This document shows, one piece after another, positions 11,013 to 22,479 of a stretch of DNA of 64,000 nt. The stretch covers positions 6,101,605-6,165,604 of the forward strand of contig OX442321.1 in NCBI GenBank assembly GCA_949358305.1, given 5' to 3'. Source of the stretch: Strigamia acuminata (Eukaryota; Arthropoda; Chilopoda; Geophilomorpha; Linotaeniidae). The translations under genes were made by a program, and so were the position numbers. The notes beneath the pieces were generated by a model that made no database searches, had not been told where the DNA came from, and saw only the letters and a list, made by a program, of their open reading frames with translations. Position 1 is the stretch's first letter; the number at the start of each line of letters is the position of its first letter.

Positions 11013-14000
11013 ATGGATTTTCTTGTACTCATAATCACATCGCTCCAAATAAGTAAGTTAAAACAATTAAATATAAAATAAAAAATAAACGATTATTAAA
11101 AAATTTGAAATTTACGGATATATAGCATGTTGCTTCGGTGACAAGATTCGATATTTTCAACTCAACACAACTGAATGTTCTAGAGTGACTTTAATTTCAA
11201 ATAAGAGTAAATAAATAAGAGTTCTTTAAAATTCTAATTTTAAAAACATTTTAATCTTTGGTTGCAGACAGTTTTTCTAAAACAATTTCCGAGGTATGAT
11301 ATTAATCTAGATAGGCAGTTTTATCCTGCTACATTTTTCTCTATCTCTCTCTACTACACATTAGTTTTGTTTAACAGACAGAATTATATTACCTAGAATA
11401 TATTGTTGATAAATAAGAATAATTTAAGTATTATATATTGCAGACTGAATTTCAATATTTAGGACACAATTGGCTGAGAATTGATGATGCTAATTTTCGG
11501 AAAAAAAATACTCTTTTCCAAATAAGTTGTCACAATCAGTCTGTTGAGTATGTGTAATTATTATTTTTGATGTAGAACTACTTATGCGGCGTCCTTCGTA
11601 CTAGGCAGCAAAACTGACAGGCTGTAACAATCCGACGAGGATTACAGTTAGATTGACATAGAGAACGGGAATGGTGTTGCTGCGTTCCTGGATTCCCAAC
11701 AATAAAATTACTAAAGTTAATTTTATAAATATCCCGGTATTCAAATGGTGGAACTAGTTGAATGTCGTTTATAGGTCTTCTATCTAAATTCGGGCCAATA
11801 AATTAATGTCCAGGGATAAATAATTGCAAATAAGTTGAGTTTCAAATGAATAACTGTTTATTAAGGTTAAATGAAACAAAGAAAAGACATGATTACAAAG
11901 AAATAAGTAAAAATGCATGTGAACAAAGGAATTGTTCGCGTACAAAAAATGGCGGCAACAAAATGCCGCGCAATGTGTAAAAACACAAGAGGTTGTGAAA
12001 TCTCGCAATTTCACGGGTTCAGCAAAGGAGCCAGAACAGTGGCCAGCTATGAAGTTAGATCGATGGAGAAATGTGGTTTGGAACCATGATTAACAATGGA
12101 AAATTGTCCGTTGACGAACAAACCCAACTGGCTATATGGCGCCGAGGTTGGATCCAGTCTTCAGGTCCATCGAAAATCGTACAAATAACGTCGGCTCGTG
12201 GAGCGGCAGCGATCTTCAGGCGTCATCAGGGGCGGCAGGTGTTCAAGCTGCAGCTTTTCGTCGAGCAGGTCCGGTAGAGGATTCGTCCGATGTGCAATGC
12301 AATCGGACAAATCAGAGTGAATCTCATTAAACTCACAAATCACTGGTTAAAACAATACAAGTGTAGCACAGCTGTGACAGCATGGTGAAAGTAGTGAGTG
12401 TAGCAAAAAGAGTGAGTAACAATCAAATTACCACTCAAAATCGGGACGGAAAAACGACCAATGCGCATGCGTTGCATGTGTCTAGCACATTTCATGCCTA
12501 GCAACGGTGCTCACTAGGAGCTCGCCGTAGCAATCCCCTAATTCTGGCAGTCTCGTTGCCATGGCAGTCGTAACAGCTTCTGTCTAATAACTGTCAGCAC
12601 AGACAAGAACAAAATAAATACATTAATATCATTATACAATATTAGAAATTATCTCCAAATACCAAAAAGCCATTTGGGGTCACAACAATGTAGGAAACTG
12701 GAATGACAAACAAACAACAAAGAAACAATACGCCGTCTGTAGATTGTACAATACAATGCAATAAAACAAACAAAACCACAACAAAACCACAATCAGATCA
12801 CAACTCATACAAACTCATTTAAATTTAAATAATCAAACAAAACATTACTTCACCTCACTCCGGATGCAAATCTACAATGCGGCACAGTAGTGACTGTGCC
12901 CCTTTGTAATTTTATTTATAATTTGTTTATCTATAGAATGAAATAAATAAATTAGAATCTTTTCAGTGCTAAGCAAAGCCAACATTTGCAAAAGCCCGTA
13001 CGAATAACAGCAGTTGATGTATTTGTAAATTCAAGTAAAGTTTTTACCCAATAAATTAATTTTAAATTCATGTTAACAGTTTCCACCAACTATGACATTA
13101 AACAAATCGCTAACATTGGGAGGATATGTTGGCCAAGTGTTCAACGTTTTAAACACAAATTTTAATGTAAGGTAAAATATCAATGAATCAAAGGTCACAA
13201 TAAATTAGAGAAAAAAATGCATAAAATGTCAAAATCCATAGTAAAAAAATCAATGTCCTTCATTTAATAGCTTTAACATAATTAAATCTAAAGATGGTCA
13301 ATTTGGAGCAATTAAGAACGGAACCTGGACAGGAATGATAGGCGATCTAACAACAGGGGTAGGAATTTCATATTAATCTAACACAATTAAATTTAAACTT
13401 GCTGTTTGATGTTATCATGTTTGCTACTAGGGAGCTGATATTGCGCCTGCCTTAACTTTGACCAAAGAAAGAGTTGGTCATGTAAAGTTTTCATCACAAT
13501 TGTTTCCATACCAAACAGATCTAATATTTAGAAAATTAAATATACGCACCTGGAATTACACTTTCTTTTTCCAGATGTGTAGTGTTGAAATGTGGCTATG
13601 TATATTTGCAATCAGTATGACCGTTATTCTAGTCAAAGTTTCAGCAGAAATTCTTTCAACAAGAAAAAATGTAATGAGTTGTTTCCCGAATTTCATCAAC
13701 GAGTTGCAGCTTTGGTGGCCAATTGTGTTAGTAGGTATAAATAGTGCAATTAACTTATGATAATGTAAATACATTGAAATGTTTCACTTTAATTTCTTGT
13801 AGCCAATATAAATAGTTTCTTATTGAAGTCCATGAAACCTTTTCTTTTCATCTACATCGTTTTTTCAATGTTGATATGGATTAGTTTCAATTCTGTGCTA
13901 ACTTCTTTCCTGGCAACAACCGACGAAAAAATTCCTTTTACTTCGCTTGAGGATATGCTTGACAACACAGATTATTTGCCTCTGATTTTGAAGGGTACCC

Positions 14001-14585
14001 ATTTCGAAGAAATTTTTAAGGTATAAATATTATGATGCATCATTCGTAGTTTTCTAAGTTTGTAGAACACTATATTTTAATAGAAGCCACCCTACGAAAA
14101 TCAGAATGTCATAAGGGTTAAAACAATAACAGACGGGCTTAACGAAGTTTATAGCGGAAAAGTTTCAATAATAGAATCACTTCTAACCCTTCAACATTAT
14201 ATTGGTAGCAATTGCAGTTTTGCTATTGCACCGCGTTATATCAGCAGAAAATCTGTATCAGTAGCATATTCAAACCTGTTTGCTCATGTGGAATATTTCA
14301 ATTCCAAGTAAATATTTTTTTGCATGAGACCTAAATCTAAGATTATAAGTAGGAAACAGTTATAGCATGCTTTTCTTACACAGAATTTTATTATTAAACC
14401 AATACGGAATTTTGTCAGTTCTGCGTAAACGTTCCTTTCCTAAGACTGAAAGCTGTTCAGAAAATCCATTCAATCCTATTTCGTTTGGCCAAATAATTGG
14501 ACCAGCCCTATTAATTCTGGCTGGAATTTTCATCTCTTTAGTTTTGGGACTAATCGAATTACTTGTTTATAAATTTATCATCTAA
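11013..14585 (+). CDS. Ionotropic receptor B1 (subfamily B)
   Basis: Eleven exons: 11013-11052, 11126-11206, 11268-11293, 11444-11547, 12967-13018, 13080-13171, 13271-13358, 13431-13734, 13803-14020, 14084-14307, 14384-14585. They encode 476 aa with no stop. The subfamily B hallmark is a phase-2 boundary between exons 4 and 5 (phase 0 in A and C). S1 has LTKERVGHVKFSSQ with the ligand arginine at 175. M1 is WLCIFAISMTVILVKV. The pore helix ends WISFNSVLTSFLATTDEK, where Phe replaces the Tyr of SYT found in all other copies. S2 is PFTSLEDMLDNTDYLP. M4 follows NPISFGQIIGP. Intron 4 is 1.4 kb because of a solo LTR. The receptor should sit in the membrane of sensory neurons. The ligand is unknown. 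Confidence 0.88.
11675..12687 (-). mobile_element. Probable solo LTR in intron 4 of B1
   Basis: About 1.0 kb absent from the same intron of B4 (49.06-49.4 kb). On the minus strand it runs from TGTTGTGACCCC to GCAGCAACA, with TGTTG/CAACA termini. It has ATGG / ATGT next to the two ends as an imperfect 4-bp target duplication, and an AATAAA-like sequence in the minus sense. A partial copy of the same sequence is in intron 4 of B3 (33.24-33.71 kb). The family is not identified. It contains no coding region. Confidence 0.6.
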
Positions 14586-15144
14586 GTAGTCTTAGATGTA
14601 TTGTCTTACTTCTGATTAATGTATCTTTCATAAGTAAACTCTCATTCATCTAAGAAGTTGTTAATGAAGAACGTAATTGTAATTGTATGTGAACACAGTT
14701 CAAACAATCCAGAAAATTTCTATTTTTTAATATATCTAAAAAAATCGAGAAACACTACAGTATGCATTGCACCAAATTTTCTTTTGTCTAAAATACTTTT
14801 AATATCCCGTGTAATCCAAAGAGAAGGTAATGTGCACAATCAGTCTAAACTAAAATGATCAATCGTCCTTGGTATAAAAAAATCAAACAATGGTCTCACC
14901 AAAAAAAAAGCAACGTCCACAGTCAGTGTAAACAAATCGCACATTGTTAAAAGCATATTTTCAAATAAATTTGCTCAATTTCCTATTGACATAACAACCT
15001 TGCTCTTATATCACTATCTCTACTTTCATTCATTACTTTTGAATAATGATTACATTTCATGAGTCCCGAATGAAGCAAAAAAAATAAATAAAAAATAGGA
15101 ATGTAAAAAAAAATTGTTAAAATATATACACTAATGTATCCCAC
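14586..15144. other. Intergenic 3' flank of B1
   Basis: AT-rich, no gene. It is closely matched by the 3' flank of the B2 fragment at 19.44-19.99 kb, including CAATCGTCCTTGGTATAA, which shows that B1 and B2 arose by segmental duplication. Confidence 0.6.
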
Positions 15145-16588
15145 TGTTAGGGTGTTTTGAAATCTCGCAATTTAAATAAAAGTATTTTTATTAAAAAACT
15201 GATTGAAATTCTAACTTATCTGGAAATTTTCTGAAGACAAAATAAAACCATGCTTTTAACATAAAGACAAGATATATTGTAACATTATTTGGGGTTTACA
15301 TTTGGAAAAATAGGAAAAAAAGGTCAAATATGATAATTTATGACAAATAACCGGACTTCCGTACACGCGTCATACAATCTCGCACAAGAAAACACCGCCT
15401 GGATGATGGCTTCACTGCTCGACACTGAACATAAATGCGCGACCCCAAACATCTAAAACTCGTCAGTTTTCACACTGGAGCCGGAGTGAGTTCTTCACTC
15501 GCTTCAATTCCGTCCTGAGCCTCCAAGATGCACAATTGTTGCACCGGTCTTCTCAGGACTTTATTAAAGGGAACCTGTACCTCACAGGCTCGTACTCGCC
15601 CATCTCTTCCTATGAAAACTTCTTTAATTCTACCAATTTTCCACGTCAGGCGCGGCTGATGTAGTTCTTCAATCACGACAATGTCTCCTTTCTGGACTTC
15701 TCGAGACGTCTTCGTTTTGTTGTGTTCTCTCAACTCGGTGAGATATTCGTGATTCCACCGCGACCATAAATGATTTATTTTTTGCTGCCGCTGTTTACAT
15801 CGTTTCAACAATGTCACCGTGTTTGATGAAAGTTTCTCGTCCAACTTCTGGTTAGGATCCGGTAAATTGCAGCTTCTTCCTCCGGTTAAGAAGTGAGATG
15901 GACTCCGCGGTTGTTCATCTTTGTTTTCTGTGTAGACATATGTAATAGGACGGGAATTAATACAGGATTCAACTTCTGAGAGGATGGTGGTTAGCTCTTC
16001 GAAGTCCAATGTAGTTCGACCGAGAACTTTCTTTAAACTCATCTTCGTCGACTTCACCATACGCTCCCAGAACCCACCCCACCACGGAGCTCGTTCCACG
16101 ATGAAACTCCACTCGATTTTTCTATCTGTTAAGAAGCCCTGAAACTGCTCTTCTCTAATGGAACTCAACAAGGCGCAAAGTTCCTTTTCAATTCTCTTGA
16201 ACGTTAGCGCATTATCCGAATAAATTTTCGTTGGTATGCCTCTTCGCGCAAAAAATCGCTTTAGGGCCAGAATAAAACGTTCAGTATTCATGCTGGTGAC
16301 TAGTTCGAGATGTACGGCCCTAATTACTGCGCATGTTATCACTACAATGTAACATTTTTTACCGCTTTGCTGGTACAAAGGTCCGGCAAAATCAATACTG
16401 ACGATTTGGATCGGTGCAGCCTGCGTAACTCGATCCGGTGGCAACGCAGCTTCCACTTGTTGAACTAACCGCCCTTGCACTCGCTTGCAAACGAAACATC
16501 TCTTCAACTCGCTTTTGACTGTTTTTCTGAGTTTTGGTGTCCAAAACACTGGAAAAAAATATGGCTTTACAAATTGTAAATGTTCCAA
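15145..16588 (-). mobile_element. 5'-truncated BEL/Pao LTR retrotransposon
   Basis: On the minus strand an integrase-containing open frame (16588-15470) is followed by about 310 bp that may be the 3' LTR (15451-15145, TGTTTGGGGTCGCGC to CCCTAACA). Gag, protease and RT are missing. The upstream break at about 16590 falls inside a MITE that is otherwise like the one at 8.63-9.0 kb. The LTR limits are tentative, because TGTTAGGGTG also appears at about 20.0 kb. Confidence 0.7.
15470..16588 (-). pseudogene. BEL/Pao polyprotein C-terminal fragment: integrase and DUF5641-like tail
   Basis: An open frame of 372 codons without its own ATG (first codon TTG). A Cys-rich remnant of the integrase zinc domain (CFVCKRVQ) comes first. 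The catalytic core has SIDFAGPLY (first Asp), YSDNALTF (second Asp) and APWWGGFWERMV (Glu within the WWGGFWER motif typical of BEL/Pao). A C-terminal domain follows with GDIVVIEE, WKIGRIKEV and GRDGRVRACEV. The core is uninterrupted, so this copy was truncated fairly recently, but it cannot move alone. Confidence 0.9.
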
Positions 16589-16599
16589 AAGTTAATGTG

Positions 16600-16792
16600 G
16601 AAATGTAAGAATGGCCACAACATTTTAGTATAAAAAACAAATAAAAATACATCATTTTAATCATTATAATAATCAAAACAAATTTAAAATAAAATACAAA
16701 CTACTTTTCCTGGTGGTATGACACAGTCTACAGTTAGGAGTAATTAGGCTGGGCCAATGGGAGAAAGGCCAATCTTATAGTGTGCCAGAGTA
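16600..16792. mobile_element. Truncated MITE copy, right end only
   Basis: Matches the right half of the 8635-9000 MITE, including CCTGGTGGTATGACAC and the terminal GTGCCAGAGTA. The left end is replaced by the BEL/Pao fragment. It precedes A2 exon 8 at the same distance as in A1, so this segment is a duplicate of the 8.8-9.7 kb region. Confidence 0.8.
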
Positions 16793-16836
16793 CAGTGATA
16801 TATTAGGCAATATAATTTTCTTTTTATTCTGTTTAG

Positions 16837-17428
16837 ACAGCTGATATTTCTACTGGAGTTGCCATGACCAGACATAGAAGAAACTACATAAATTTCTCAC
16901 CACAATTCTATCTATATTTATTAGAAGTTTTGTACAGAAAATTAGATCAACGCGAATGGGATTGTAGTTTCTATTTGCAACAGTTCAAAACCGAAATGTG
17001 GCTGTGCATATGTGCAATGAGCTTGACAGTTATTTTGATCAATGTTTTAGCAAATCATTTATCAAGTACAAAACACTTTCGGAGTTGTATCCTAAATTTC
17101 ATTGAGGAGGTGCTGCTTTGTTGGCCAATTGTGATACAAGGTTTGTATGGTTTTTATGGGAAACTGATCCAAAGAAATTGAAATCTTTCTCATCGTTTCA
17201 TTTAGGCAACTTCTATACTTTTTCATTCAAGTCAATGAAAATTGTCTTTGTAATCTATATTGCATTTTCGATGTTGCTATGGGTTAGTTACAGCTCCACA
17301 TTAACTTCTTTGCTTGCAACAACGGACACCAAAGTTCCTTTTTCCTCCCTTGACGACATGCTTGAGAATACAGAATATTTGCCAGCCATTTTAAAAGACA
17401 GTAGTAGTGAAGAAATATTCCAGGTAAT
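16837..17428 (+). pseudogene. IR A2 fragment: exons 8 and 9 only
   Basis: Exon 8 at 16837-17140 and exon 9 at 17206-17423 are almost identical to those of A1 and are open, carrying M1, pore and inner helix. Exons 1-7 are missing upstream. Exon 10 breaks off after AAACC at about 17486, where an unrelated insert starts. It has no promoter or signal exon, so a functional receptor is unlikely. Confidence 0.92.
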
Positions 17429-17486
17429 GTGATTAGTATTTTGTTGTTGTTAATTTTATAAAACAGTTATTTTTAATAGAAACCTT

Positions 17487-18238
17487 TTGTGGTGATCTCA
17501 ATGTATTTCACCAACTTAGAAGATAAAATTAATTGTCTTCTAATTAATTTGACATTGGCACACGCCAAGTCAGATCATGTGACCGAGGGGAAAAATCCTC
17601 TCTAGGCACATATCACCCCAGGTTGTCTGGGGTGAAGACGGTTATTAACCGTTATGGTGCAATATGGTGCAATAACCACTAGTTGCACCAGTTTGAGCTA
17701 ATTGCGCAGGATATCTGCGCAATATTGGAGCGTGCCGGGCTCGCGCCCTCGCTTCAATCGGGACTCTAATCTCAACATCACAACCCTCAACATCACTGCG
17801 ATATTTGCTCCGACAATACGTATTGCCAGAGGACCGTGATACGATTAGTTTCACCAGCTTGCTTTGTAACAACTTACAAGACCAGCAATCCTGCTTAAAT
17901 TAGCCGACGCTAATTTCAGCAATCGAGAAGAGAAGTTCCCGCGCTCCCGTGAACCATCGCCGTCGCAGCAGCGTGAACTGTTGCCACCGCCATCGAACCT
18001 GAAGCAGACGCCCGTGACCGTGAACCACCGCCAGCGAGCCGTCGTACGAGTTACGGAAGGACTTACGAGACCCATCGTCGCCAGGACCATCGTTCGTGAG
18101 TCGATAACGAAGATTACCATCCTCGTAACAACGTCGAGTTGTTTAAGCGCCATTTCAGCGCTTTTAGCTTGCAACAGTCGTTGCAAGCCTTTCCTTTGTT
18201 TCACTTCCATTATTACGCGACTTGTCTTCTAATTCACA
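17487..18238. mobile_element. Hairpin-rich insert bridging A2 and B2 (possible LTR)
   Basis: About 750 bp that starts TGTGGTGATCTCAATG and ends CTAATTCACA. TG...CA termini suggest an LTR. The two flanks come from different IR subfamilies (A exon 10 on the left, B intron 8 on the right), so no target duplication is expected or seen. It holds several perfect inverted repeats in series (17526-17550, 17550-17572, 17613-17635, 17665-17690, 17701-17723). The same first 14 bases, apart from one transition, recur at about 53859. No protein-coding motif is seen. Confidence 0.5.
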
Positions 18239-18243
18239 TGTAG

Positions 18244-19440
18244 CCAATATAAATAGTTTCTTACTGAAGTCCCTGAAACCTTTTCTTTTCATCTACATCA
18301 TTTTTTCAATGTTGATATGGATTAGTTACATTTCTGTGCTAACTTCTTTCCTGGCAACAACAGACGAAAAAATTCCTTTTACTTCACTTGAAGATATGAT
18401 TGACAACACAGATTATTTGCCTCTGATTTTGAAGGGTACCCATTTCGAAGAAATTTTTAAGGTATAAGTATTATGATGCATCATTCGTAGTTTTCAAAGT
18501 TTGTAGAACACTATATTTTAATAGAAGCCACCCTACGAAAATAAGAATGTAATAAGGGTTAAAACAATAACAGACGGGCTTAACGAAGTTTATAGCGGAA
18601 AAGTTTCAATAATAGAATCACTCCTAATTCTTCAACATTATATTGGTAGCAATTGCAGTTTTGCTATTGCACCGCGTCATATCAGCAGAAAATCTGTATC
18701 AGTAGTATATTCAAACCAGTTTGCTCATGTGGAATATTTCAATTCCAAGTAAATAATTTTTGCATAAGACCTAAAACTAAGATTACAAGTATACTCTGGC
18801 TCATCATAAGAGGGTGAATTTTCCCTATTGGCCAGAGCCTGTTTACTCCTAACTGTTGCCTTTATACTGCCGCCAGGAAAAGCAGTTTTTTTTCAATTTT
18901 GTGATTATGAAAATGATTAAAACAATATCATTTTAATTGTATTTTATAATATAATGGGTTTCGAATTTATAAAATACAGTTTCATGCTTTTTTTTAGTTT
19001 AATATACATGTCTGTTTAGTTTATTGATTGCTTTGCCTGGAAAGCACACAATTTTGAATTTTGCCAGTTACCTAGGCGATCTATTGCAATGTCTGTGCAT
19101 CTATTGTGTTTCTGGTTGTTTTGGTCTACTTTTATGTATACCTACACCAGTGAAATGGCTCTGGCCAATAGGAAAAATTCACCCTCTTATGATGAGCCAG
19201 AGTATAGGAAACAGTTATATCATCCTTTTTTTACGCAGAATTTTATTACTAAACCAATACGGAATTTTGTCAGTTCTGCGTAAACGTTCCTTTCCTAAGA
19301 CTGAAAGCTGTTCAGAAAATCCATTCAATCCCATTTCGTTTGGCCAAATAATTGGACCAGCCCTATTAATTCTGGCTGCGATTTTCATCTCTTTAGTTTT
19401 GGAACTAATCGAATTACTTGTTTATAAATTTATCGTCTAA
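18244..19440 (+). pseudogene. IR B2 fragment: exons 9-11
   Basis: Exons 18244-18461, 18525-18748 and 19239-19440 are open and very close to B1 (pore helix WISYISVLTSFLAT, S2, M4 and stop). Exons 1-8 are absent; A2 exons lie upstream instead. If spliced to A2, exon 9 would be present twice, so the unit is a recombination product and not a normal gene. A MITE occupies the last intron. Confidence 0.92.
18792..19204. mobile_element. MITE with 48-bp near-perfect TIRs in the last intron of B2
   Basis: A 413-bp element. The ends TACTCTGGCTCATCATAAGA and TCTTATGATGAGCCAGAGTA are inverted copies extending over about 48 bp with one mismatch. TA is duplicated at 18790-18791 and 19205-19206. B1 preserves the empty site at about 14350 (AAGTAGGAAACAG). 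No coding capacity. Related in its TIR to the elements at 8.63 and 16.6 kb. Confidence 0.93.
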
Positions 19441-20078
19441 GTATTCTTAGATGTATTGTCTTACTTCTGATTAATGTATCTTTCATAAGTAAACACTCAA
19501 TCATCCAAGAAGTTATTAATGAAGAACGTAATTGTAATTGTATGTCAACACAGTTCAAACAATTTAGACGATTTTTATTTTTTTTTTATATTTAAAAAAA
19601 TCGAGAAACACCAAATTTTCTTTTGTCTGAAATACTTTTAATATCCCGTGTAATCCAAAGAGAAGGTAACTTTGCCCAATCAGTCTAAACTAGAATGATC
19701 AATCGTCCTTGGTATAAGAAAAAATAATGGTCTCATCAAAGAGAACGCAACGTCCACAGTCAGTGTAAACAAATCGCACATTGTTAAAAACATACTTTCA
19801 AATAAATCTGCACAATTTCTTATTCACTTAACAACCTTGCCCTTACAGTATATCACTATCTCTACTTTCATCCATTACTTTTGAAAAATGATTACGTTTT
19901 ATGAGTCCCGAATGAAGCAAAAAATTAATAAAAAATAGGAATGTAAAACAAAAATGTTAAAATATATACACTAATGTATCTTTTATGGGGTCACCAACTG
20001 TTAGGGTGTCTTTTAACCCACATCAGGGTTGTTTACTTTCCACATCTGTTAGTCAGAAAATAAACTCCTCTCCTTTCC
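19441..20078. other. Intergenic 3' flank of B2
   Basis: Duplicate of the B1 3' flank (14.59-15.14 kb) to about 19.98 kb. The rest shows nothing I can name. Confidence 0.5.
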
Positions 20079-20370
20079 TCAGTCTTTTACCAACATCCAA
20101 GCAACGCTAGTCTTGAATCTGTTACTCTCTTCATATCCACCATTTAACCAGTAGATGACATGAAATAACAACACAACAATATTCATTACCAACATGGTGA
20201 GCAACAACATGCAAAAATAGATTTTTGCACTTTTATCCAATTGTTTTAGTAGATCTTTAGCAGTAGACAAATTTGAGATGATTTTGCAGTACAGCGCTCT
20301 GGTTTTCTTTTCTCTTCTGAGACAAATGACGACAGTGTAGAAAGAAAGAAATAGTGTGCAATTGTATGCT
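20079..20370 (-). pseudogene. Possible chemoreceptor-like membrane protein fragment
   Basis: A minus-strand frame open from about 20370 to a stop at 20079. It has a basic stretch (CLRREKKTRALYCK), then a strongly hydrophobic segment (MLLLTMLVMNIVVLLFHVIYW). This looks like part of a multi-pass Or/Gr-type receptor, but no diagnostic motif is present and no other exons were found. Treat it as a hypothetical remnant. Confidence 0.3.
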
Positions 20371-20496
20371 GTGTGTAAATAAGAGTCAGGTCAATCAGAT
20401 AATTAGCAAGAAGTTCACAAGTTTAAAAATGTGCTAGTAATTTATAAAAAGAAATATTTTTAAAAACCGATTTATTTTTCTAGTTTCTTGTATTGT

Positions 20497-21830
20497 TTGT
20501 TTGTTTGTTTGTTTGTTTGTTTTATTTAAAGCACTCCCATGGAGTAAATTACAAGGTAAAAACGAATTAAACGAATTAAAAGTAATTACACATTAATTTG
20601 AGTTGATGAAAGAAGTGGGGGTTCCTACCACGAAAGGGGTGGACACCGATGCCAGAGGGCCGGGGAAAGAAACGGGGTAATGTCGTCTGTGGCGATGCGC
20701 AAGAAAAAGGACTTGCTAATAGTTTTATCTTCCTTCGTCCATCTGGCGCACTGGAGGACAGTCAGGCCTTTGGACTCAGCATATGAGTGGACTTCTTCAT
20801 TCGTGGTGGTGGTCTGTAAATTGCTTAGGAGAATGCGTGACGTCGGGCGGGCATCGAGAAGAGTGGTACGCGGATAGTGCAGTCATAAACGGTGCCAATG
20901 TTGGAGCGGGTACGTGTAGATTGAGAGGTGGTCTTAGCACGAGGGGCGGTACGAGTAGGTTGTACAGTGTTGTTTGCACGTGAGTCCATCACTGGGTCGA
21001 CCGGAGGAGATTCGCGGTATTTAATCACCGGGCGAGGCTGGGCTGCAGCCTGTGCGTACGTCAGCAGGGTCGACTGGGCACAATGGTCGGGGCACTGGGT
21101 ACGGAGTTGGTTGCTGACTGGCGGAGTTAAAATCTGGCGACTGGTGTACGATTGTTGTAGAGCGACCATTTCGGTGTGAATTTCGGAAACGAAAAGAGTC
21201 AATTGTTGGATTATTTTATACGGGTCGACTGCAGATGGAGTGGACAAGGAAAGATGCAGCAATCGACGATGGGCATGACTGGGGCATCCGCAGAAATGAC
21301 AGCAGCGGCGGCGGCACGGGCCTCATCTGTGTCCGCTTCATTGGCAGCGGCATAAGCAGCGGTTGATGAGGGAGTGTCCTTAGAGCTGAAGTTGAGGGCA
21401 TCAGCAGTGATGGTGTGTATGAAAGACGATGGATTTGCCGGCGGATTTGTCGAATTAGGGTTAAGCGCGTGGTCGGTAAAGTTGGAAATATCATCGTTGT
21501 CGACAGAATAATCAGTTTGCCAGTCATTGTCACGGTAGAGATCAGCGGATTGTTGCAAAGTAGGTTTAATTACAGTGCTATCTGTACCTGGTTTTTGTCT
21601 TTTTTGGCGCCTACGAGATCCAGAATCACGGTCCGCGTGGTCAGCTTCGGAGATGGGCATGTTATTCAGAATAGAATAAATTTATTGACCGATGCCTTGC
21701 TGGGTGGTTTATTAGCGATAGTTGTGCCGAAAATCGCAATCATCGAGTCAATATTTTCGAAAATATCCTCACGGTTTTGGAGCGACAGAGATAGGCGACT
21801 GGTTGCGGCGGCCATCTTGATTTTTTTTTA
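20497..21830 (-). mobile_element. ORF1-only LINE copy (non-LTR retrotransposon lacking RT)
   Basis: On the minus strand it starts near 21830 with an ATG-led frame (MAAATSRLSLSLQNREDIF) and passes into a long ORF1-like, Ala/Thr/Pro-rich frame (21660-21211, then 21262-20825). This implies at least two frameshifts. It ends in a 3' region shared with the 7.5- and 30.2-kb fragments, followed by an (AAAC)n tail (GTTT repeats at about 20497-20523). No endonuclease or reverse transcriptase lies between ORF1 and the tail. It is inserted in exon 2 of an IR relic. Confidence 0.65.
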
Positions 21831-22109
21831 TCAAACTAAGGTTATGAGATCTTAAAAAACAGTTGTAATTGTTTATAATTTAACAACATTTACAGAGAAT
21901 CTTATGAAACCTGTTTCCAAGGTAAGACATCAATATATGTACAAGCAATAACATTTTTCTCTTTACTTATGCAAGGAAAAACTTGTCGATACCAGCTAAA
22001 GTATAAATTACGATGCTATTACTAGATCAATGAACAGTTTTTTTTATGATTGGTAGTCATTATCAAGGGTAAGCTTGGATTAGCCCAATATTGGATGCAC
22101 GCAAATAAC

Positions 22110-22219
22110 TGCAGTGATACAATAATGGCGCGCTGTAGTAAACAAATGAACCAAATGTATTATTAACGAGAAACAATAAAAACTTCAGTTATAACTCATC
22201 ATCCATCGCGAACAATACA
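22110..22219 (+). repeat. Left LTR of the gypsy element
   Basis: 110 bp, TGCAGTGATACAATAATGG to GCGAACAATACA, with AATAAA inside (AACAATAAAAACTT). Identical to the right LTR by direct comparison. Confidence 0.95.
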
Positions 22220-22221
22220 TT

Positions 22222-22232
22222 TGGCGACGAGG
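22222..22232 (+). promoter_or_regulatory. tRNA primer binding site, likely tRNA-Ser
   Basis: TGGCGACGAGG starts two bases after the left LTR. It is complementary to a tRNA 3' end CCTCGTCGCCA, which is the end of the tRNA-Ser(GCT) class as I know it. The primer identity is an inference from that match. Confidence 0.7.
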
Positions 22233-22479
22233 CAAAAATTTAGGCTTAAAACGATACAAAAAAATGAAATTGGACTTAATGTGCCCATAGCCTTGAAGTG
22301 TTTATAACAAGCATGATAATCATGAACTGCAAGAGCCGGTAACAAAACAAAACAAGAATTATGAAAAGAAAAAGGGCGTTTATTTGAAATGGAATGAGTG
22401 AACATCTAAACAATACGTAATCAACAACGTCGTCTTTGAATTTTATCGCCATCTATTGTCATCGGAGAACAACATAAAC

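Noticed and set aside
13803-14020. Loss of function in B1 because SYT is SFN in the inner helix
   Set aside because: IRs vary at this position and all exons of B1 remain open, so I treat it as a substitution, not a break.
20680-21855. Several plus-strand open frames at 20.7-21.9 kb
   Set aside because: They are antisense shadows of the LINE ORF1 on the minus strand.
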